DNA from: an uncultured Clostridium sp.
Lineage (GTDB): Bacteria; Bacillota; Clostridia; Clostridiales; Clostridiaceae
DNA: 30,035 nucleotides
Direction of reading: 5' to 3'
Assembly: GCA_900543325.1 (NCBI GenBank)
Contig: UQQU01000038.1
Coordinates: 1-30,035, forward strand
Part shown: positions 15,590 to 24,438 of the stretch, piece by piece
Numbering within the stretch: the stretch's first letter is position 1
Layout of the letters: each line of letters starts with the position of its first letter
Notes under the pieces: model-generated
What the model saw: only the letters and a program-made list of their open reading frames with translations
Database searches by the model: none
Told to the model about the DNA's origin: nothing
Made by a program: the position numbers and the translations under genes

Positions 15590-16336
15590 TTAATTATCTG
15601 CTCTCTCCATAAATTTTGGTTCTATTGATTTCTTTGCTTCTGGTAATATAATTTCATCAAACTTTTCTATAGTTATATTTAACTTTCTAATTATTAATCG
15701 ATTTATATAACTACCTTCTGTTAATAATGAAGCTTCCAATTGATCTGGATCTCCTATAGCATAAAATTTAAAGGGACTACCCTCCATCTCATTTGCATTT
15801 TCCTCAAACCTTATAAATGCCCATGCGCATACAAGCCCTGTAGTGTTTAAAATTCTATAATTATTAATAGCTATTCCTTCTGCTCCTGCAGTTCTTAAAT
15901 CATTAAGAACCATTGCTGCATCTGCTGAATGTAGCGTTCTTCTATCTACTTCTAATTGATCATCTTTATTTACATCATATTCTCCATCATAAATAGTTAA
16001 AATTATACCAGGCCCCTTAATTTCAACTGTACCTGCAAGATCTGCATAAGAAGATAATTGTTCTTTCATATGCTCAATTACCCTTTCATTATTTTCATCA
16101 TCATCTTCATCATTAATATCAAGACTTGAAATTTTTTTAGATAATTCATAATTATCATCACTTAATGCAGTTATCTCATCGTACAACTTATTTCTCTCTT
16201 CTATAGCATCCTTATATTCAATTGAATTCAAATTAAGAAAACCAGTAGTTTCATTTATCCCTATATTAGTCACAATTAAAAATCCAAGTAATATTGTGGC
16301 AATTAAAATAAAAAACTTATTTCTATAGTTTTTCAC
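15590..16336 (-). CDS. DUF881 protein, membrane-anchored with coiled coil (second copy)
   Basis: This 248-residue protein has one N-terminal membrane helix (about 8-26), a coiled-coil segment (about 38-85) and the DUF881 domain (about 95-225): VEIKGPGIILTIYDGE, LNDLRTAGAEGIAINNYRI. The family occurs beside division genes in Gram-positives; its molecular role is unknown, and an extracytoplasmic position is inferred from topology. It starts at GTG immediately after the sbp stop, with AGAGGTGAT just upstream, so translation is coupled. It differs from the other DUF881 copy at 16701-17420 in its acidic linker and longer C-terminus. Confidence 0.9.
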   Translation of the reverse strand: MKNYRNKFFILIATILLGFLIVTNIGINETTGFLNLNSIEYKDAIEERNKLYDEITALSDDNYELSKKISSLDINDEDDDENNERVIEHMKEQLSSYADLAGTVEIKGPGIILTIYDGEYDVNKDDQLEVDRRTLHSADAAMVLNDLRTAGAEGIAINNYRILNTTGLVCAWAFIRFEENANEMEGSPFKFYAIGDPDQLEASLLTEGSYINRLIIRKLNITIEKFDEIILPEAKKSIEPKFMERADN

Positions 16337-16687
16337 CTAATCACCTCTTTGCCTATTCTTATATTTTTCCAATAAAATTCTTCTAATTGATCCAAAGTTG
16401 TCAAATATCCTTCCACCAAATACAATTACAGCTGCAATATATATAGGAATTCCTAATTTATCACCTAAATAAGCAAGAGCTGCTGCAAGTAATGCATTTC
16501 CAAAAAAACCTGATATAAATATATCTGGCTTAAAATTTTTGTTAAGTGTTGCTCTAAATGCACCAAATACGGAATCCAAACATGCCAGTATTGCCACAGA
16601 CATATAAGGAGAAAACTTTTCTGGTATATTTACATCAAATATTAATCCTAAAAGAACCCCTAATAATAAACCAATAAATGCTATCAC
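16337..16687 (-). CDS. sbp: Small basic protein Sbp (DUF1290)
   Basis: This 116-residue membrane protein has about three hydrophobic helices (about 2-22, 28-45, 60-95). It contains the family segments GVLLGLIFDVNIPEKFSPYM, LDSVFGAFRA and GGRIFDNFGSIRR. Sbp lies between DUF881-type genes in Bacillus and clostridia, beside division genes; its function is not established. The start codon is GTG with AAAGGAGG eight bases upstream. The basic C-terminus (KYKNRQRGD) probably faces the cytoplasm. Confidence 0.92.
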   Translation of the reverse strand: MIAFIGLLLGVLLGLIFDVNIPEKFSPYMSVAILACLDSVFGAFRATLNKNFKPDIFISGFFGNALLAAALAYLGDKLGIPIYIAAVIVFGGRIFDNFGSIRRILLEKYKNRQRGD

Positions 16688-16700
16688 AATTCTTCCTCCT

Positions 16701-17420
16701 TTATTGAACTGGCTTTATATATTCATATCTTAACGATTGTGTTGTTTTAACTATTGTTATATCATCCATTTGCTTAACATCGCTACTATAACTTTTTAAA
16801 GCACCATAATCTAATACTCCTGGAAAGTTTACTGCAAGATTCAACTTATTTTTATCTCCTATTGCTTTTATAACAATCTCACTATTTGGATCTACTCTCC
16901 CTGCTGAGCCAATAGAAATTGAACTTCCAGCCATTTTTATTCCTGTTTGCGGCGTAATCCTCATCTCATTTATTGAAATTGCCTCTGCCCCAGCATACCA
17001 TAAAGAGTTTATTAAATTTATAATTTCCTCTTCACTTACAGTATTTACAGTTTGAGTCCCATTTGTCCCAAAAACTGAATTTTTAAGTGCTAATGTTATT
17101 ACAACTCCAGGCCCCTTAACATCTAAAAGACCTATTTGCATTCTTGCATTATCAAGTTGCTTTTTTATTTCTCCTTCAATTTCCCCTTCCTTTGCTGCTG
17201 CATCTTCAAGTTGTTTTAATTCTTCAGATAATATTTCATTATTTTTTTGAAGATCTTCTTTTTCTTTTTTTAAAATCTCTATTTCTGATAATATATCTGC
17301 ACTATCATAATCTATATCTCCACTATTAGCTACACTTAATTGTTTAAATTGATATGTTAATAAAAATCCTAAAAATGCACATACTACCGCTACAACTAAT
17401 TGAGATAATACTTTTTTCAT
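16701..17420 (-). CDS. DUF881 protein, membrane-anchored with coiled coil (first copy)
   Basis: This 239-residue protein has an N-terminal membrane helix (about 7-25), a coiled coil (about 42-95, rich in Glu, Lys and Leu) and a DUF881 domain with LLDVKGPGVVITLALK and INSLWYAGAEAISINEMRITPQ. It precedes sbp by 13 bases and follows ftsQ by 10 bases. Two DUF881 copies flanking sbp is a known clostridial and bacillar layout. Function is unknown; a septum or cell-envelope role is inferred from position only. AGGAGG lies six bases ahead of the ATG. Confidence 0.9.
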   Translation of the reverse strand: MKKVLSQLVVAVVCAFLGFLLTYQFKQLSVANSGDIDYDSADILSEIEILKKEKEDLQKNNEILSEELKQLEDAAAKEGEIEGEIKKQLDNARMQIGLLDVKGPGVVITLALKNSVFGTNGTQTVNTVSEEEIINLINSLWYAGAEAISINEMRITPQTGIKMAGSSISIGSAGRVDPNSEIVIKAIGDKNKLNLAVNFPGVLDYGALKSYSSDVKQMDDITIVKTTQSLRYEYIKPVQ

Positions 17421-17430
17421 ACTTTACCTC

Positions 17431-18309
17431 CTATTCCATTGGTTCTATATCTACATCAGCTTCTAACTCATCTTCTGTTGTACTATGCTCCTCTATTACC
17501 TCATCTTCTGTTATGCCACCTTCTATTATACCTTCTTCTTCACTAGATTGTTCTTTTACTTCTTCAATCTTTACTACAGGTGATCCATTGAAACTAACAT
17601 TTATATATCCTTTTGCAATGTTTATATTATCAGATAACATAATTCTATATACATTTTCCATTTTATTATATAAGTCACTATCATCACCAAAGAATATCTC
17701 TACATTACCAATATAACCAATAATATTAACTATATTGCTTATATCTAAACTTGAAAGATATATAGACTCTCTATTCTTGGAAATAAACGGATAAAAATTC
17801 GATAAAATATTTTTATATGAATTAAACTCATCAACTCTACTTTCATCATCTTTAGCACTAAGATCAATTCCCTTAACTTCAACTAAATTTCTTCCCTCAA
17901 TATTATCTACTTCTTCTAATACTTCTAAATCATTGTTAATAATTAATAATTCAACACCATTATCAATATAATACACAGGGGCTTCCTCTGTAATATCTAT
18001 TTCTAATGTATTTATGCCTTTTCTTTTAACCTCAACAGTGCTTACATATCTATTTTTTAAAATCTCCTCTTTTATCTCCTTTTGATTTACTGTAAATATA
18101 TTCAATCCTATTCTATCGCTAACCTCACTTAAAATAACCTCATCTGCAATTGTAACATTTCCTTTTACCGCAATAGATTTAATATTAAATATTGGAGCCT
18201 TTGTAATAAAAATAAATACTCCCACAACAACCACTATTGTCATTAATATTAATTTTTTTATTAATTTTTTTCTTTTTTTTGCTTTTATAAACATTTTTAC
18301 ATCTTTCAT
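17431..18309 (-). CDS. ftsQ: Cell division protein FtsQ/DivIB
   Basis: FtsQ/DivIB, with FtsL and DivIC/FtsB, controls septal cell-wall synthesis. The 292-residue chain has a very basic cytoplasmic N-terminus (MKDVKMFIKAKKRKK), one membrane helix (about 20-38), a POTRA domain (about 44-112, FNIKSIAVKGN and VKRKGINTLEIDITE) and a beta domain to about 250, then an acidic tail rich in Glu and Thr. The start ATG has AAGG six bases ahead. It is first in a transcript with DUF881-sbp-DUF881, and a terminator separates it from ftsW. Confidence 0.92.
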   Translation of the reverse strand: MKDVKMFIKAKKRKKLIKKLILMTIVVVVGVFIFITKAPIFNIKSIAVKGNVTIADEVILSEVSDRIGLNIFTVNQKEIKEEILKNRYVSTVEVKRKGINTLEIDITEEAPVYYIDNGVELLIINNDLEVLEEVDNIEGRNLVEVKGIDLSAKDDESRVDEFNSYKNILSNFYPFISKNRESIYLSSLDISNIVNIIGYIGNVEIFFGDDSDLYNKMENVYRIMLSDNINIAKGYINVSFNGSPVVKIEEVKEQSSEEEGIIEGGITEDEVIEEHSTTEDELEADVDIEPME

Positions 18310-18349
18310 TAGCTACCTTATTCCTTTTTAATTTCTATCTTTTACTATA

Positions 18350-18358
18350 ATTTTACCA
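18350..18358 (-). promoter_or_regulatory. Possible extended -10 element for ftsQ
   Basis: TGGTAAAAT on the minus strand, about 40 bases before the ftsQ ATG and downstream of the ftsW terminator, fits an extended -10. The -35 position (ATAAAA) is poor. A promoter is expected in this gap, but its exact place is uncertain. Confidence 0.4.
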
Positions 18359-18417
18359 TAAAACTTGTAATTTTTTATAATTATTTTACATTATTCTTTT
18401 TATATTGTACACAAAAA

Positions 18418-18447
18418 TTAAGAGCCTCCTATAAAAGAAGCTCTTAA
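18418..18447 (-). terminator. Terminator after ftsW
   Basis: TTAAGAGC and GCTCTTAA make a perfect 8-bp stem around a 14-base loop, followed by a T-run on the minus strand. It is six bases after the ftsW stop and separates the murF-mraY-ftsW transcript from ftsQ. Confidence 0.8.
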
Positions 18448-18453
18448 AACCTT

Positions 18454-19578
18454 TTAAACTATTTTCTTTTCAACTTGCCTTGATATATTTAACAATATTC
18501 CCATTGCCGTCAAATTTATTACAAGGGAGGTTCCACCATAACTAATAAACGGCATAGGCACTCCAGTAACAGGCATAGAACCAGTAACAACCGCTATATT
18601 AATAATAGCTTGAACTGCTATTATAGATGTAATACCCATAGCTAAAAGTTTACCATAAGTATCCTTAGCATTCATAGCAACCCTAACACCTCTCCATATA
18701 AATATTAAGAATAGACTTATAATAACCAAACATCCAATTAATCCTAGCTCTTCTCCTATTATAGAAAAGATAAAATCATTGTGAGGTTCAGGCATATATA
18801 AGGTCTTTTGTCTTGATTGCCCAAGACCTAATCCTGTAAGTCCACCTGAGCCTAGTGCTAAGAAAGATTGTATTAACTGATATCCTGCATCAGCTGCATC
18901 TTTCCATGGATCTATAAAGTTTAACATTCTTTCTCTTCTATAGTCAGAGCTAAAAATAAAGAATATCGCTAAAGTCAACATTGCTGGCATAATTATCCCA
19001 AACAAATGCTTAATTTTACCTCCTGCTACAAAAAGCATTATAAAGGTAACTATCATAATAATAGAAGCTATACTCATATTATGTTCTGCTAAAATAAGAG
19101 CTGCAAAGAAACCTGCTACACATAAATAAGGTACTAATCCATGCCAAAAATCTTTAATCTTATCTCCCTTAACATCTATACTAAGTGCTAAAAACATTAC
19201 AACAGCATACTTTGTTAATTCTGATGGTTGAAAAGATAATGGACCTAATGAAATCCATCTTTTTGCACCATTAATTGCTGGAAAGAAAAATACAGCAATT
19301 AATAGTGGTATTGTTAATAAAAGTAATTTTGGTGTTATCTTCTTCAACTTATGATAATCTATAGACATCATTACAGTCATTGATATTACACCTATTATTG
19401 CCCAAATCAATTGCCTTTTAAAGAAATACATACTATCGTTATTATGAAACATAGCATAAAAAGAACTTGTTGAGTATACCATAACAACTCCTATTGATAA
19501 TAGTATACATAAGGTATAAAATATACCGTAATCAATTTGCCCCATTTCTTTTTTTTCTTTGGGCTTATAAAAACTCAT
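18454..19578 (-). CDS. ftsW: FtsW/SpoVE SEDS peptidoglycan glycosyltransferase
   Basis: SEDS proteins polymerise lipid II and work with a class B penicillin-binding protein. The 374-residue protein has about ten membrane helices and the family signatures GSGGLTGLGLGQSRQK, PEPHNDFIFSIIGEELG and VPMPFISYGGTSLV. The start is the second of two close ATGs (19576-19578), seven bases after GGAGG; the first is one base from that site. In clostridia this locus is named either ftsW or spoVE; the sequence does not separate vegetative from sporulation use. Its likely partner is the SpoVD-type protein upstream in the same block. Confidence 0.94.
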   Translation of the reverse strand: MSFYKPKEKKEMGQIDYGIFYTLCILLSIGVVMVYSTSSFYAMFHNNDSMYFFKRQLIWAIIGVISMTVMMSIDYHKLKKITPKLLLLTIPLLIAVFFFPAINGAKRWISLGPLSFQPSELTKYAVVMFLALSIDVKGDKIKDFWHGLVPYLCVAGFFAALILAEHNMSIASIIMIVTFIMLFVAGGKIKHLFGIIMPAMLTLAIFFIFSSDYRRERMLNFIDPWKDAADAGYQLIQSFLALGSGGLTGLGLGQSRQKTLYMPEPHNDFIFSIIGEELGLIGCLVIISLFLIFIWRGVRVAMNAKDTYGKLLAMGITSIIAVQAIINIAVVTGSMPVTGVPMPFISYGGTSLVINLTAMGILLNISRQVEKKIV

Positions 19579-19600
19579 AGACATTCCTCCAATTTAATTA

Positions 19601-20587
19601 CTAAATTGCAAAAAACCCTATTATACATAAAACTACTGTTATTATTGAAAATACTGTAACTATTTTTACTTCATTCCATCCACATTGCTCAAAATGATGG
19701 TGGATTGGAGCCATTTTAAATACTCTTTTTCCAGTTAATTTAAAGGAAGTAACTTGTATTATTACTGATAAAGCTTCTACAACATAAATTCCTCCAACTA
19801 TTACTATTAATAGAGGATAACCACTTATTATTGCTATTGTAGTAATAGCTCCACCAATTGCTAAAGATCCTGTATCTCCCATAAACACCTTTGCAGGATA
19901 TGCATTGAATTTTAAGAAACCAATTAAACCTGCTATTAACGCAACTGAAAATATAGTTAATGAGTAATCTTTAATTATAAATGTTAAAACTCCAAAAAAT
20001 GTTAAAACTAAAACTGATACTGTTGATGCTAATCCATCTAATCCATCTGTTAAATTAACAGCATTTGTCATAGCTGCATAAACAAATATAACAAATGGAA
20101 CATATAACACACCTAAAGGAAGCTTAAAGCTAGTAAATGGTATTATAATATCATGAGGTAAATTTACATAGCTATAGTAACCAAATGCTCCTGAAACAAT
20201 TAATAATAGAAGCATTTTTTGCCACGCCTTTAATCCTTCACTTTGCTTTTTTAATATCTTTAAAAGATCATCTAAAAATCCAATAAATCCAAATGCAATA
20301 AGTGAGTATAGTGCTACCATTCCTTTTTCACTAAAACTATCACTCATAATAAACATTACTATTGTTGTTGAAAGAATAAACATTACTCCTCCCATTGTAG
20401 GAGTACCTGCTTTCTTTAAATGACTTTTAGGACCTTCTTCTCTAATGTTTTGACCAAACTTTAATCTTCTTAAAAGTGGTATTGTAATTGGGCCAAGTAT
20501 TAAAGCTATAATAACCCCTATTACAAAAGTTAATATTAATATTTTTGTTATCTCTCCTGGTAATATGTTCATAGTACTATCCCCCAT
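19601..20587 (-). CDS. mraY: Phospho-MurNAc-pentapeptide transferase MraY
   Basis: MraY makes lipid I from UDP-MurNAc-pentapeptide and undecaprenyl phosphate. The 328-residue protein has ten membrane helices with the catalytic motifs GFLDDLLKI (Asp-Asp), NAVNLTDGLDGLA, NAYPAKVFMGDTGSL and PIHHHFE. The ATG at 20585-20587 is 26 bases from a strong AAGGAGGTGA, but an 18-base hairpin lies between; removing it leaves eight bases. A second ATG at 20570-20572, behind GGGGGA, is the alternative start and gives the more usual family N-terminus. It follows murF and precedes ftsW in one transcript. Confidence 0.95.
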   Translation of the reverse strand: MGDSTMNILPGEITKILILTFVIGVIIALILGPITIPLLRRLKFGQNIREEGPKSHLKKAGTPTMGGVMFILSTTIVMFIMSDSFSEKGMVALYSLIAFGFIGFLDDLLKILKKQSEGLKAWQKMLLLLIVSGAFGYYSYVNLPHDIIIPFTSFKLPLGVLYVPFVIFVYAAMTNAVNLTDGLDGLASTVSVLVLTFFGVLTFIIKDYSLTIFSVALIAGLIGFLKFNAYPAKVFMGDTGSLAIGGAITTIAIISGYPLLIVIVGGIYVVEALSVIIQVTSFKLTGKRVFKMAPIHHHFEQCGWNEVKIVTVFSIITVVLCIIGFFAI

Positions 20588-20592
20588 CTTTT

Positions 20593-20620
20593 ACTGCTAT
20601 AATTAGCAGTTCACCTCCTT
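20593..20620 (-). promoter_or_regulatory. mraY ribosome-binding site with intervening hairpin
   Basis: On the minus strand AAGGAGGTGA (20611-20620) is followed directly by a perfect 7-bp hairpin (20593-20610, ACTGCTA / TAGCAGT, loop of four), then five bases and the ATG at 20587. The linear spacing of 26 bases is too long. With the hairpin looped out it is eight, the ideal value. Hairpins that bridge an SD and its start codon are known from phage T4 genes. Confidence 0.55.
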
Positions 20621-20627
20621 CGTTGAA

Positions 20628-21986
20628 TTACATCTCTTCTAATTTTTTAACAACATCTTCTAGTTTAACACCTCTGGATGCCTTAATTAATACTACGTCA
20701 TCTAGTTTAACAATATTTTTCAATTCTTTTATGCATTCCTCTTTAGTGTTATACATGATTATATTATCATTGTTAAATCCATCTTTAAAGTTTTTAATAT
20801 ATCTACCTATAACTATTAAGATATCAACTTTATCTTTTGCATATTCTCCTACTTCAAAATGAGCTCTTTCTGATTCATCTCCTAACTCGTACATATCACC
20901 TAAAATTGCAACCTTTCTACAATTTTTATAAGCTGAAAGTACATCTAAAGAAGATCTCATTGAATCAGGACTTGCATTATAGCAATCATTTATTATTGTA
21001 AGCCCTTCTTTTTTTATTACTTGTAATCTCATTGAAGTAGCTTCTAAATTTTCAAGTCCTTTAACCATTTGTTTAAAAGAAACATTTAAACACTTTGCAA
21101 CTTCAATTGCAAGCATTGTATTTAATACATTATGCTTACCTGCCATTGGTAGATTAAATACAGCTTCTTCACCAAAAGCATGAGCTAAAAACTCTGTTTC
21201 CTCTTCTCTTAATATAATATTAGATGCGTAAACATCATATTCATGATTATAACCAATTTTTTTAACTTTAAATACATTTGATGAAATATTTTGTAATAGT
21301 TTATCTTCAGCATTAACAATTAATGTATTTTCTTTATTAAAGAAAGTACAAATTTCCATTTTTGCTTTTAAAATATTTTCTTGTGTCTTTAAGTTTTCTA
21401 TATGTGATAATCCAATATTAGTTATAACAGCTACATTAGGTCTAGCAACACTTGCAAGTAATTCTATCTCCCCTAAAGAACTCATTCCCATTTCTAATAC
21501 AGCCACATCAAACTCTGAAGTTAGCTCTAATATCATAAGTGGTAGTCCTATATCATTATTGAAATTCCCTTTTGTCTTAAATACTTTATACTTATCACTT
21601 AAAAGAGCTGCTATTAAATCTTTAGTTGATGTTTTTCCTGTTGAACCAGTAACCCCAACAACCTTAAGACCTAATTTCTCTCTATAAAATTTAGCTAAAT
21701 TTAATAATGCTTCTCTTGTGTCTTTTACTTTTATTATAGTACCTTTATTTTGTACTTCTTTTAAGTCAAATTTAACTTCATCTATTATTACAATAGATGC
21801 TCCATTTTCTAAAGCCTTTACTACGAAATCATTTCCATTAAAATTAGCTCCCTTAATTGCTAAGAAGACATTATTTTTTTCTATTTTTCTTGTATCAATA
21901 CATAACTTATTAAAATTGATCTCTTCCTTTTGTACAATAACTTCTCCCTCTATTGCATTTAGCATTTCCTTAAAAGTCATTTCCAT
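20628..21986 (-). CDS. murF: UDP-MurNAc-tripeptide:D-Ala-D-Ala ligase MurF
   Basis: MurF adds D-Ala-D-Ala to complete the cell-wall pentapeptide precursor. The 452-residue chain has the three Mur ligase domains: an N-terminal domain (about 1-95), an ATP domain with GVTGSTGKTSTK at about 106-117 followed by FNNDIGLPL, and a C-terminal domain with LGDMYELGDES. The start chosen is the ATG at 21984-21986, giving MEMTFKEMLNAIEG as in relatives. A GTG three codons upstream has a closer AAGG site and is possible. It lacks its neighbours murD and murC. It is preceded by a hairpin and a candidate promoter, so it likely starts a new transcript. Confidence 0.96.
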   Translation of the reverse strand: MEMTFKEMLNAIEGEVIVQKEEINFNKLCIDTRKIEKNNVFLAIKGANFNGNDFVVKALENGASIVIIDEVKFDLKEVQNKGTIIKVKDTREALLNLAKFYREKLGLKVVGVTGSTGKTSTKDLIAALLSDKYKVFKTKGNFNNDIGLPLMILELTSEFDVAVLEMGMSSLGEIELLASVARPNVAVITNIGLSHIENLKTQENILKAKMEICTFFNKENTLIVNAEDKLLQNISSNVFKVKKIGYNHEYDVYASNIILREEETEFLAHAFGEEAVFNLPMAGKHNVLNTMLAIEVAKCLNVSFKQMVKGLENLEATSMRLQVIKKEGLTIINDCYNASPDSMRSSLDVLSAYKNCRKVAILGDMYELGDESERAHFEVGEYAKDKVDILIVIGRYIKNFKDGFNNDNIIMYNTKEECIKELKNIVKLDDVVLIKASRGVKLEDVVKKLEEM

Positions 21987-22049
21987 AATAATCACTCTAC
22001 CTTCATCTTTTAAATATTATTTTTCTATTTACTAAGTATGCTTCTTTTA

Positions 22050-22055
22050 ATTATA
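22050..22055 (-). promoter_or_regulatory. Candidate -10 of the murF-mraY-ftsW transcript
   Basis: TATAAT on the minus strand lies about 65 bases ahead of the murF ATG, downstream of the spoVD hairpin. The -35 position 17 bases upstream (GTATAA) is weak, so this is only a candidate. Confidence 0.4.
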
Positions 22056-22107
22056 GACACTCAAATATCTTCTTATACTAAAAGAAAATATTTCATCTAT
22101 ACATAAA

Positions 22108-22136
22108 TTTAGCATGTGAATTTACCACATGCTAAA
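22108..22136 (-). terminator. Hairpin after spoVD, likely partial terminator
   Basis: TTTAGCATGTG and CACATGCTAAA form a perfect 11-bp stem with a 7-base loop, 11 bases after the spoVD stop. The minus-strand tail (TTTATGTATAG) is a weak T-tract, while the plus-strand side has an A/T run. It may stop part of the upstream transcript or act as a processing barrier. Confidence 0.6.
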
Positions 22137-22147
22137 AAATAAAACTC

Positions 22148-24343
22148 TTAATCTCCATACTCAGCACTTAATGTTAACTTTACAGTAGTACCTTCTGAAA
22201 TTAGTTCCCCACTAGGAATATTTTGATTTATTACTACTCCATCTCCTTGAAGCGTATATTTTATTCCTAAACCTTCTAAAAGCTCTACAGCTGATTCTTT
22301 TGAGTAACCTCTTACATCAGGCATGATAACATCTTTATTATAAGTTGCATTTTCATCTGTGTAAAGATTTATTGTAGAACCTTCCTTTATAGTATATCCT
22401 GGATAAGGTTGCATATTTGTTATTGTTTCCCCATCCCCTTCTACAGTACACTCTAAATTATATTCTTTTAGTAACTTTTTAGCTTCTGAAACTGATAATC
22501 CCCTTAACTCTGGAATAACTATATCTTTTAATATTACATTTTCATCTTGTGAAAACTCACTATCTAAATAATTAAATATATCCTCTAATAAGATTTTACC
22601 TAAAGGAGCTGTTACTGTACCAGCATAGTATGCACCATTACTTGGCTCATCTATACTTAAAAATACAGTTATTTGAGGATTTTCAACTGTTGCAAATCCT
22701 GCCATAGATGATATATACTTTCCTGATTCATAAGATCCTGTTAAAGGATTAACCTTTTGTGCAGTACCTGTTTTAGCTCCAATATGATATCCTTCTATAT
22801 AAGCTTTATTAGATCCACCTTGATTTACTGTTCTTTCTAAATAATCTCTTAAAGTAGCAGCTGTCTCTTCAGAAATTACATTTTCTGTAGTCTTTGGTTC
22901 AAATACTTCATCAACTATTGTATTTCCATTACTATCTACATGACTAATAGATTTCATTATATGGGGTTGTATCAATGTTCCACCATTAACTATTGCATTG
23001 AATGCTGTCATATATTGAACAGCATTAACTGTATTTGTTTGACCGAAAGATATTGTTGCAAGGTCAGCATCATTCATATTCTCTGCTGATTTTATTATTC
23101 CCCTTGCTTCTCCTGGTAAATCGACTCCAGAAACTTGTCCGAATCCAAATTTTTTAATATATTCAACAAGTTTTTCTGCACCAATTTTTTCTCCCAATTT
23201 CATAAACCCAACGTTACATGAATTTTGAAGAATTTCAGGCAAGATTTGACTTCCATGTCCTGATCTTTTCCAACAATGAATAGTATGTGGTCCTACTTGT
23301 AAACTACCCCCACACTCAAAAGTATCGGATTCTGAAACTAATCCTTCCTCTATAGCTGTTGACATAGTAATTACCTTAAATATTGATCCTGGTTCAAATG
23401 TATCATTAACCAAACTATTTCTCCACATCTTTTGAAGTTTTTCAGCATCAGTTTCACCTGTGAAATCTTCATATCCTTCAAATGGATTATTAGGATCAAA
23501 GTCTGGTTCGTTAACCATAGCTAATATCTCTCCATTTTGTGGATTCATTATAAGTATAGAAACTCTTTTTGCTTTATTATCAACAAGACCTTTTTCAGCT
23601 ACTTTTTCAGCTATAGCTTGTAAATTTTTATCTATAGTTAATGTTACATCTTTACCATCAATAGGTGCAGTAAAATTTGATATTGTATAATCTAAGGCCT
23701 CGCTATTTCTATCTAACTCAGTAATCCTTATTCCTGGAACCCCTGAAAGATATTCATTATATTGAAGTTCTACACCTGTTAATCCTTGTCCATCACTATT
23801 TGTACTTCCTAATACATGTGATAAGAATTGTCCTTCTGGATAATATCTTTGAGTATCTGGAGATACTATAACACCTTGAATATTTAACTCATTAACTTTA
23901 TCAGCCAAGTCCTTATCTATTCTTCTTACTAAAGTAGCTGAACCTGCATCACTACCATTTGCAAGCTTAGTTTCAAGTTTCTCCTTAACTTTAGTAGTAT
24001 CCATATCTACTGCTTCTGCAATTAAAGGTGCAATATCATCAGTGGTCTTTTCATTCTTCTTTAAATATTGTCTAATAGAATTCAAGTCAAAATCTATTCT
24101 GTAAACATTAGCTGACACAGCTAATTCATTACCATTTCTATCCAAAATTCTACCTCTTCTTGCATCTATTCTAACTTCACTTGTCCATTGCTCTTCGGCT
24201 CTACTAGAGTAATCTTCTCTTTTAACAATCATAATATAGGATAACCTAATAATTAGCAAGGCAAACACAGCAGTAATAAACCATAGAGCCAACACCATCC
24301 TTTTACGCATGACTGCTCTATCCTTAAACCCTTTCTTATTCAT
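22148..24343 (-). CDS. spoVD: SpoVD-type class B penicillin-binding protein with two PASTA domains
   Basis: This membrane-anchored transpeptidase cross-links septal or spore peptidoglycan. The 731-residue chain has a membrane helix at about 16-36, a PBP dimer domain (about 55-215), and a transpeptidase domain with SIFK at 320-323 (catalytic Ser320), SCN at 375-377 and KTG at 524-526. Two PASTA domains follow (about 607-662 and 672-727). Cys357 and Cys376 lie 19 residues apart, the spacing I recall for the redox-active pair in Bacillus SpoVD (Cys332 and Cys351); two PASTA domains are more like PBP2B. The ATG at 24341-24343 has GGAGGA seven bases ahead; an earlier TTG overlaps that site. Confidence 0.94.
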   Translation of the reverse strand: MNKKGFKDRAVMRKRMVLALWFITAVFALLIIRLSYIMIVKREDYSSRAEEQWTSEVRIDARRGRILDRNGNELAVSANVYRIDFDLNSIRQYLKKNEKTTDDIAPLIAEAVDMDTTKVKEKLETKLANGSDAGSATLVRRIDKDLADKVNELNIQGVIVSPDTQRYYPEGQFLSHVLGSTNSDGQGLTGVELQYNEYLSGVPGIRITELDRNSEALDYTISNFTAPIDGKDVTLTIDKNLQAIAEKVAEKGLVDNKAKRVSILIMNPQNGEILAMVNEPDFDPNNPFEGYEDFTGETDAEKLQKMWRNSLVNDTFEPGSIFKVITMSTAIEEGLVSESDTFECGGSLQVGPHTIHCWKRSGHGSQILPEILQNSCNVGFMKLGEKIGAEKLVEYIKKFGFGQVSGVDLPGEARGIIKSAENMNDADLATISFGQTNTVNAVQYMTAFNAIVNGGTLIQPHIMKSISHVDSNGNTIVDEVFEPKTTENVISEETAATLRDYLERTVNQGGSNKAYIEGYHIGAKTGTAQKVNPLTGSYESGKYISSMAGFATVENPQITVFLSIDEPSNGAYYAGTVTAPLGKILLEDIFNYLDSEFSQDENVILKDIVIPELRGLSVSEAKKLLKEYNLECTVEGDGETITNMQPYPGYTIKEGSTINLYTDENATYNKDVIMPDVRGYSKESAVELLEGLGIKYTLQGDGVVINQNIPSGELISEGTTVKLTLSAEYGD

Positions 24344-24402
24344 ATTAAATTCCTCCAAGGAACACTTAATTAATGAATAATTAGAGTTTAAAATACTACT
24401 AA

Positions 24403-24431
24403 GATATACCTTGCGTCTACATTTCTATAAA
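24403..24431 (-). promoter_or_regulatory. Weak candidate promoter for spoVD
   Basis: TTTATA, 17 bases, TATATC on the minus strand lie in the 95-base gap between ftsL and spoVD. Each hexamer matches the vegetative consensus at four of six positions. No clear sporulation-sigma promoter was recognised. In such AT-rich DNA chance matches are common. Confidence 0.3.
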
Positions 24432-24438
24432 TTATCCA

